A stretch of 48,965 nt of DNA from Bacteroidales bacterium (GTDB lineage Bacteria > Bacteroidota > Bacteroidia > Bacteroidales > JAIPAP01): positions 1 through 48,965 of the forward strand of contig JAIPAP010000010.1 in the NCBI GenBank assembly GCA_021740045.1, in the 5' to 3' direction. Positions within the stretch are counted from its first letter, which is position 1, and every line of letters begins with the position of its first letter. The translations under genes were made by a program, and so were the position numbers. Below the pieces are notes generated by a model that did not search any database, was not told the DNA's origin, and saw nothing but the letters and a program-made list of their open reading frames with translations. Positions 47,456 through 48,965 of this stretch are shown one piece after another.

Positions 47456-47473
47456 CTACTTGGAGAAGCAGTG

Positions 47474-48965
47474 TTAGGCAGTAACGCCTTTATTGGCTTT
47501 ACGAAGCTTTTTAGCGGCTTCCACCATATTTTCAAGTGATGCCCAGGTTTCGTCCCACTTACGTGTCTTCAATCCACAATCAGGGTTTACCCATAGATTG
47601 CGCGGAGGGATTACCTTGGTTGCTTTCTGCAACAGGTCTTCCATTTCCCCGGATGAAGGTATGCGCGGGGAGTGTATATCGTAAACACCCGGCCCGATCT
47701 CATTGGGATATTTGAAATCGCCAAAGGCATCGAGCAACTCCATTTGTGAGCGCGACGCTTCAATAGTGATCACATCGGCATCGAGTTCGGCAATGTTTTC
47801 AATAATATTGTTAAACTCGCTGTAGCACATGTGTGTATGGATCTGGGTATCATTCTTCACGCCTGATGAAGCAAGCTTAAAGGCATTCACAGCCCAGGTC
47901 AGATAGTCCTTCCAATTCTTACGGCGCAATGGCAGTCCTTCCCTGAAAGCCGGCTCATCGATCTGGATAAGCTTAATACCGGCTTTTTCCAGGTCAACCA
48001 CTTCGTCGCGGATGGCCAAAGCAATCTGATTGGTGGTTTCCGGACGAGGCTGGTCGTTACGGACAAAGGACCATTGCAATATGGTAACCGGCCCGGTGAG
48101 CATGCCTTTAACCTTACGGTCGGTTAGCGACTGTGCATAAGATGACCACTTTACGGTCATGGGTTCGGTTCGCTCAACATCCCCGTAAATTACCGGCGGC
48201 TTCACGCCACGTGAACCGTAACTTTGCACCCAGCCATTTTTGGTAAAGGCAAAGCCTTCCAATTGTTCACCAAAATATTCCACCATATCATTACGCTCGA
48301 ATTCGCCGTGAACAAGTACATCCAGCCCTGCTTCCTCCTGCTTGCGAATAACCTCTTCGGTTTTCTTTTTCAGGCTGTTTTCATATTCCCCGGCACTGAT
48401 CTCATGGCGCTTGTACTGACGACGCAACTGCCTGATATCCTTCGTCTGTGGAAATGAACCTATGGTTGTGGTCGGGAATTCAGGCAGATTGAGCATCTCC
48501 GATTGCTTCTTCTGACGATCCTGGAATTCGGCATCGCGCTGCATCATCTCAGGTGTGATGGATTCCATGCGCTTCTTAACCGAATCCCTGTGGATCAGCT
48601 TTGAATTCCGGCGACTTTCGATCGCCTGTTTATTGGCTTCATAAGCTTCTTTAACCTCATCAAGCTTATGGGGATCGCTTAACTTGGCCAGTGTGGTGAT
48701 CTCGCTAAGCTTTTGCTTGGCAAAAGCCATCCAGTTTTTAACCTCTGCCGGGAGGGCTTTTTCATTGTCCTCCAGATCGAGGTCATAGGGCACGTGAAGC
48801 AATGAGCATGAAGCCGAGATCATCAGCTTATCATCATCTTTTGTTTTTTGAGCTTTTTCAATGAAACTGAGTGAATGCTCAAAATTATTCTTCCAGATAT
48901 TACGACCATCCACAAGACCCAATGAGATGATCAGATCAGCCGGTGCTTTTTCCAGTATCATCTCC
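47474..48965 (-). CDS. metE: Cobalamin-independent methionine synthase, C-terminal part (cut by the window edge)
   Basis: The visible 495 or so residues are the C-terminal two thirds of MetE, which transfers a methyl group from 5-methyltetrahydropteroyl-polyglutamate to homocysteine. The second barrel shows [15 protein letters not shown], the substrate segment [13 protein letters not shown], and the zinc ligands in HTHMCYSEF plus the Cys of [11 protein letters not shown]. The N-terminal barrel continues beyond 48965, so the true start is not in the window (full-length proteins are about 760 residues). It shares a terminator with the convergent reductase. Regulation cannot be judged without the upstream region. 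Confidence 0.96.
   Translation of the reverse strand, partial: EMILEKAPADLIISLGLVDGRNIWKNNFEHSLSFIEKAQKTKDDDKLMISASCSLLHVPYDLDLEDNEKALPAEVKNWMAFAKQKLSEITTLAKLSDPHKLDEVKEAYEANKQAIESRRNSKLIHRDSVKKRMESITPEMMQRDAEFQDRQKKQSEMLNLPEFPTTTIGSFPQTKDIRQLRRQYKRHEISAGEYENSLKKKTEEVIRKQEEAGLDVLVHGEFERNDMVEYFGEQLEGFAFTKNGWVQSYGSRGVKPPVIYGDVERTEPMTVKWSSYAQSLTDRKVKGMLTGPVTILQWSFVRNDQPRPETTNQIALAIRDEVVDLEKAGIKLIQIDEPAFREGLPLRRKNWKDYLTWAVNAFKLASSGVKNDTQIHTHMCYSEFNNIIENIAELDADVITIEASRSQMELLDAFGDFKYPNEIGPGVYDIHSPRIPSSGEMEDLLQKATKVIPPRNLWVNPDCGLKTRKWDETWASLENMVEAAKKLRKANKGVTA

Overview
The window comes from a Bacteroidota chromosome, most likely a saline or marine member of the Bacteroidales/Marinilabiliales type. 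The evidence is: type IX secretion (T9SS) C-terminal sorting domains on two secreted proteins; many promoters of the Bacteroidota form TTTG-N19-21-TAnnTTTG; a FeoA-FeoB fusion with its small Cys-rich partner; a TPR sensor kinase; ECF sigma factors; and a glycine betaine importer suggesting osmotic stress. No rRNA, tRNA, CRISPR array, intact insertion sequence or prophage was found. It is mostly ordinary housekeeping chromosome with a few odd spots.

Layout. 1-6.7 kb: a CPA2 K+/H+ antiporter, a small membrane protein, a DUF5063 protein, the FeoAB fusion with its partner, and an Hpt protein. 6.7-11.5 kb: a TPR lipoprotein, bcp-recA, nth, and a geranylgeranyl-reductase-like flavoprotein. 11.5-17.2 kb: a MATE exporter preceded by tiny ORFs, an ECF sigma factor with a small downstream protein, and uvrA. 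17.3-22.9 kb: an exported nickel superoxide dismutase, the glycine betaine ABC operon (proVWX type), and an outer-membrane porin-like protein just upstream of it, separated by a strong hairpin. 23.3-27.4 kb: a four-gene operon (S9 peptidase, VanZ-like protein, HD protein, BadF/NagK-type kinase). 27.5-30.5 kb: a tandem universal stress protein, a T9SS cargo protein, and an HD protein.

30.6-33.9 kb is the most unusual locus. ligA has a normal 5' half, but from about 31,920 base composition drops abruptly (hand-counted lines fall from about 50% to 20-30% G+C). The 3' half carries an extra insertion of about 175 residues that looks like two degenerate extra copies of the helix-hairpin-helix module. 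The AT-rich block continues through an overlapping gene for a DEDDh exonuclease fused to its own BRCT domain, then ends a few bases from a normal-composition sensor kinase. This looks like replacement of the ligase C-terminus together with acquisition of a BRCT-bearing nuclease partner.

33.9-38.3 kb: the TPR histidine kinase, then an ECF sigma / membrane anti-sigma-like / exported beta-protein operon. 38.4-41.4 kb: a secreted C1 cysteine peptidase made of two tandem copies with a 1263-bp period. 41.5-46.1 kb: a remnant of an LruC-domain gene, a large secreted glycosidase-like protein fused to an FGE-like domain, and a lipoprotein aldose 1-epimerase. 46.1-49 kb: a 7-bp repeat patch, an extended SDR reductase, and metE, cut by the window edge.
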